Origin: UBA1723 sp045641625
GTDB taxonomy: Bacteria; Bacteroidota; Bacteroidia; Bacteroidales; Paludibacteraceae
Length of the DNA stretch: 7,954 nt
Direction of reading: 5' to 3'
NCBI GenBank assembly: GCA_045641625.1
Contig: JAZUHH010000084.1
Location: 1-7,954 of the forward strand
The notes below the pieces were generated by a model. The model saw nothing but the letters and a program-made list of their open reading frames with translations, did not search any database and had not been told where the DNA came from. The position numbers and the translations under genes were made by a program. Of this stretch, positions 6,382 through 7,954 are shown one piece after another. Numbering within the stretch: position 1 is the first letter of the stretch; every line of letters starts with the position of its first letter.

Positions 6382-7056
6382 ATGAAAAAACATAACATTA
6401 TTCTCGTATTGACCTTTATACTGTCTTTCATCAACGTAATGGCAGATGTAGTTCCTGAAGACTTTGTTCCTAAAGGATTAAAACACGAAAGGACTTATGA
6501 CCTTGGTTATTCCAGCAAGAAGGTTGAATCTTCGTTCGCAATCCTTGTCTATAATCCAGACAAGGACGAACGAGGCATCGTAATCGTGAACAAAACTAGA
6601 AAGGGCAAATACATAAAAATAGCAGAGAACCTTAACTGTCTGTTTGGGGACTCTGCTATAATAGAGGGTATAGATGACCATACATCCGACCAGCTTGATG
6701 TCAAAGCGGACTGTGGAGCACTCATAATCACATACTCACACCGTCAACATGATTTCAAATACAATCTGGACATAATGGACAATGGCGTACAACTTGCTTC
6801 GTTCGAAGAATATATTGGAGGCAGTATGAATTGGGTTTCATATCTTATGAATTTCGGTAGCATGGAAAAACAATCGACTTCTGCACAAAGTATGGGAGAT
6901 GACTGGGAATCTATAAAAGAAACATACACAATATCTTTTGATAAAGGCTACAAAAATCCTATATTGAAAAATCTTTTGGATTTCAGAAAAGGTCTGGGTG
7001 ACCTTTTCCATTACAAAGAAAATTTGGTAAAAACTGAACTGGTAAAAACTGAATAA
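6382..7056 (+). CDS. Exported protein of unknown function
   Basis: The 224-residue protein has a typical signal peptide (MKKHN, hydrophobic core at about 6-17, likely cleavage after NVMA at residue 21). The mature part looks beta-rich, with alternating hydrophobic strands such as SSFAILVYN, RGIVIVNKT and GALIITYSH. It has two cysteines (86 and 112) that could form a disulphide. I recognise no family. The last ten residues are two copies of LVKTE, encoded by a 15-base tandem repeat. The gene is visibly more AT-rich than the other genes of the operon, a hint of a different origin or weaker constraint. It begins 14 bases after the carbonic-anhydrase-like gene and is last before the terminator at 7078-7119. 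Expected location is the periplasm or outer surface. Confidence 0.82.
   Translation: MKKHNIILVLTFILSFINVMADVVPEDFVPKGLKHERTYDLGYSSKKVESSFAILVYNPDKDERGIVIVNKTRKGKYIKIAENLNCLFGDSAIIEGIDDHTSDQLDVKADCGALIITYSHRQHDFKYNLDIMDNGVQLASFEEYIGGSMNWVSYLMNFGSMEKQSTSAQSMGDDWESIKETYTISFDKGYKNPILKNLLDFRKGLGDLFHYKENLVKTELVKTE
7024..7053 (+). repeat. Tandem duplication of 15 bases at the 3' end of the unknown exported-protein gene
   Basis: TTGGTAAAAACTGAA (7024-7038) is followed directly by CTGGTAAAAACTGAA (7039-7053); they differ by one silent base. Both encode LVKTE and the stop codon follows. The unit is a whole number of codons, so the frame is kept. It looks like a recent slippage or duplication event. 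Confidence 0.9.
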
Positions 7057-7077
7057 ATACAATGAAGCTACAATAAT

Positions 7078-7119
7078 AGAAGGCGTGCCAAAACAAGTGT
7101 TCGGCACGCCTTCTCTTTT
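7078..7119 (+). terminator. Strong intrinsic terminator of the six-gene operon
   Basis: AGAAGGCGTGCC (7078-7089) and GGCACGCCTTCT (7103-7114) form a perfect 12-base-pair stem around a 13-base loop, followed by CTTTT. The loop can add AACA/TGTT pairs. It lies 21 bases after the last stop codon. On the opposite strand no T-run follows, so it should work mainly for plus-strand transcripts. Confidence 0.92.
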
Positions 7120-7137
7120 CATAAATATACATAATTT

Positions 7138-7172
7138 CATCGTTTATGCAAAGTTTGGGAAACCTTGCGATG
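7138..7172. other. Bulged inverted repeat (possible structured RNA or binding site)
   Basis: An outer stem CATCG/CGATG (7138-7142 with 7168-7172) encloses a six-base bulge on one side. The inner stem CAAAGTTT/AAACCTTG (7149-7156 with 7160-7167) has one A-C mismatch and a GGG loop. It starts 19 bases after the operon terminator. It resembles no family known to me; function is not assigned. Confidence 0.45.
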
Positions 7173-7364
7173 GAAGTCACAAACAAAATGTATCAAGTTA
7201 AAGTTCAGACAAGAAAGAGCAAATTTTCATTCCTTTTTCCCGTTTTTAAAGGACAAAACGCATTTTTTAATACATTTTTATTGAATATGATGTTATTTAT
7301 TATACAATTCAAACTTTTATTTGTAATTTCGCGCAAAATTTGATGAGCATCACTATTTTCAACT

Positions 7365-7419
7365 CCATTTTTACCAAAATGGGTTTGTTAATATACAAAA
7401 CCCAACACAACAAATTGGG
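7365..7419 (+). promoter_or_regulatory. Chain of three overlapping inverted repeats upstream of the secreted repeat protein
   Basis: CCATTTT/AAAATGG (7365-7371 with 7376-7382), GGGTTT/AAACCC (7381-7386 with 7398-7403) and CCCAA/TTGGG (7401-7405 with 7415-7419) are each perfect. Neighbouring repeats share bases, so the middle hairpin cannot form together with complete outer ones. If transcribed, this is a possible leader switch for the gene at 7451; if not, the repeats could be operator sites. Confidence 0.4.
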
Positions 7420-7450
7420 GACTAAATAATAGATAATTAACTTTAGACTT

Positions 7451-7954
7451 ATGAATATATTTCACCTTTTTGGACGAAAGGTTTCTTTGGCATTGATTGC
7501 CTTTAATTTGTTTGTTCCGGCATCCGTAATGGCTGAAGAAGAACCCGCACCTGTCTATACTCTTAACTTTACAGAGACTGGTTTGGTTTACGATGGTTCA
7601 GAGCAGAAGCCCGCTTTTACTCTAACAGATGCAGACGGGGAAATCGTCCCTCCTTCTGCGTACACTTTCTCTTACACTGACAACAAAAACGCAGGAAAGG
7701 GTGTTCTCACCATCACTGACAACGACGAGGAAGATGAATATCCAAATGTTAGTCTTGTAGAGACTTTCGACATTGCTCCCAAAGAGATCACAATCAGTTG
7801 GCCGGATATTACTGAGTTCACTTACAATGGCAGCGAGAAGAACGTGACGCCTACTTTCGCCGGAGAGGAGGAAGGTGACGAGATCGACGCCACTATTACA
7901 GGAGACAAGGCTACTGACGTAGGATCTTACACAGCCGAGGTTACTGTAGGAAAC
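7451..7954 (+). CDS. Secreted protein with MBG/Ig-like repeats, N-terminal part (cut by window end)
   Basis: An open frame of 168 codons runs from the ATG at 7451 to the window edge without a stop. The first 28 residues are a signal peptide (GRKVSLALIAFNLF core, cleavage after SVMA). The mature protein begins with an acidic, proline-containing segment and then shows two related beta-sandwich-like units. The first is LVYDGSEQKPAFTL to YTFSYTDNKNAGKGVLTIT and ETFDI (about 45-109), and the second starts at FTYNGSEKNVTPTF and reaches DVGSYTAEVTVGN (about 121-168). The Y-D/N-G-S-E, N-A-G and V-G-S-Y-T motifs are typical of MBG-type repeats in long Bacteroidetes surface or secreted proteins. Such proteins often carry many repeats and a C-terminal sorting domain, not visible here. 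It is probably an adhesin or other surface protein; this is family inference only. Confidence 0.85.
   Translation, partial: MNIFHLFGRKVSLALIAFNLFVPASVMAEEEPAPVYTLNFTETGLVYDGSEQKPAFTLTDADGEIVPPSAYTFSYTDNKNAGKGVLTITDNDEEDEYPNVSLVETFDIAPKEITISWPDITEFTYNGSEKNVTPTFAGEEEGDEIDATITGDKATDVGSYTAEVTVGN

Larger units (their letters stand above)
7120..7450. other. AT-rich intergenic region without a credible gene
   Basis: This stretch of about 330 bases separates the operon terminator from the secreted repeat protein. Its only longer reading frame (7146-7343, plus) has a low-complexity, Phe/Lys/Leu-rich product of 65 residues with no recognisable motif. Two structured segments are listed separately (7138-7172 and 7365-7419). 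Another weak inverted repeat, CGTTTT (7241-7246) with AAAACG (7255-7260), precedes a T-run. No promoter with both consensus boxes at a plausible distance is clear. Confidence 0.6.

Noticed and set aside
7241..7270. CGTTTT/AAAACG inverted repeat followed by a T-run, considered as a terminator
   Set aside because: The stem is only six pairs and AU-rich, no gene precedes it closely, and a strong terminator lies upstream.
7324..7331. TAATTTCG as an alternative promoter box before the MBG-repeat gene
   Set aside because: It has one mismatch to TAnnTTTG and no TTG or TTTG at 19-21 bases upstream.
7146..7343. Possible 65-residue protein on the plus strand
   Set aside because: It lies in AT-rich intergenic sequence, has a low-complexity product and overlaps inverted repeats. 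No promoter or family signal supports it.
7415..7445. TTG-N20-TAACTTTA as promoter of the MBG-repeat gene
   Set aside because: The last base of the -7 box departs from consensus, and transcription would start almost on the ATG at 7451, giving a leaderless mRNA. Kept only as a weak possibility.

Overview
The window looks like a Bacteroidetes chromosome, most likely Bacteroidales. Promoters follow the Bacteroidetes pattern (TTTG or TTG, 19-21 bp, TAnnTTTG), genes lack clear Shine-Dalgarno sites, lipoprotein and surface-protein signal peptides are typical of the group, and base composition is moderate with AT-rich spacers. Genus assignment is not possible from the sequence alone.

Layout. (1) Positions 31-502, minus strand: a complete tRNA transcription unit with promoter, tRNA-Phe(GAA), three identical tRNA-Val(UAC) genes and an intrinsic terminator. 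(2) Positions 571-2583, minus strand: a two-gene unit of a family 2 glycosyltransferase and an extended-SDR sugar epimerase/dehydratase, with its own promoter and terminator. It probably serves surface polysaccharide synthesis. (3) Positions 2635-7119, plus strand: a divergent, tightly packed six-gene unit ending at a strong terminator. Its order is a small lipoprotein, a YhhQ-type queuosine-precursor transporter, a secreted transglutaminase-like protein, a TrmN6-like tRNA-Val methyltransferase, a gamma-carbonic-anhydrase-like hexapeptide protein and an exported protein of unknown function. (4) Positions 7120-7450: an AT-rich gap without a credible gene but with several inverted repeats. (5) Positions 7451-7954: the start of a large secreted protein with MBG/Ig-like repeats, cut by the window edge.

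The most notable element lies between the lipoprotein and the transporter. Positions 2994-3030 can fold as a small H-type pseudoknot with the layout of a class I preQ1 riboswitch, ending one base before the transporter start codon. The transporter family and the candidate ligand agree, so this is probably an internal, translation-level riboswitch within the operon. A second link is that the operon encodes a TrmN6-like enzyme, whose E. coli counterpart methylates A37 of tRNA-Val(UAC), while three copies of that tRNA, each with A37, lie about 5 kb away. Most other genes are conventional; the functional links between them are inference.
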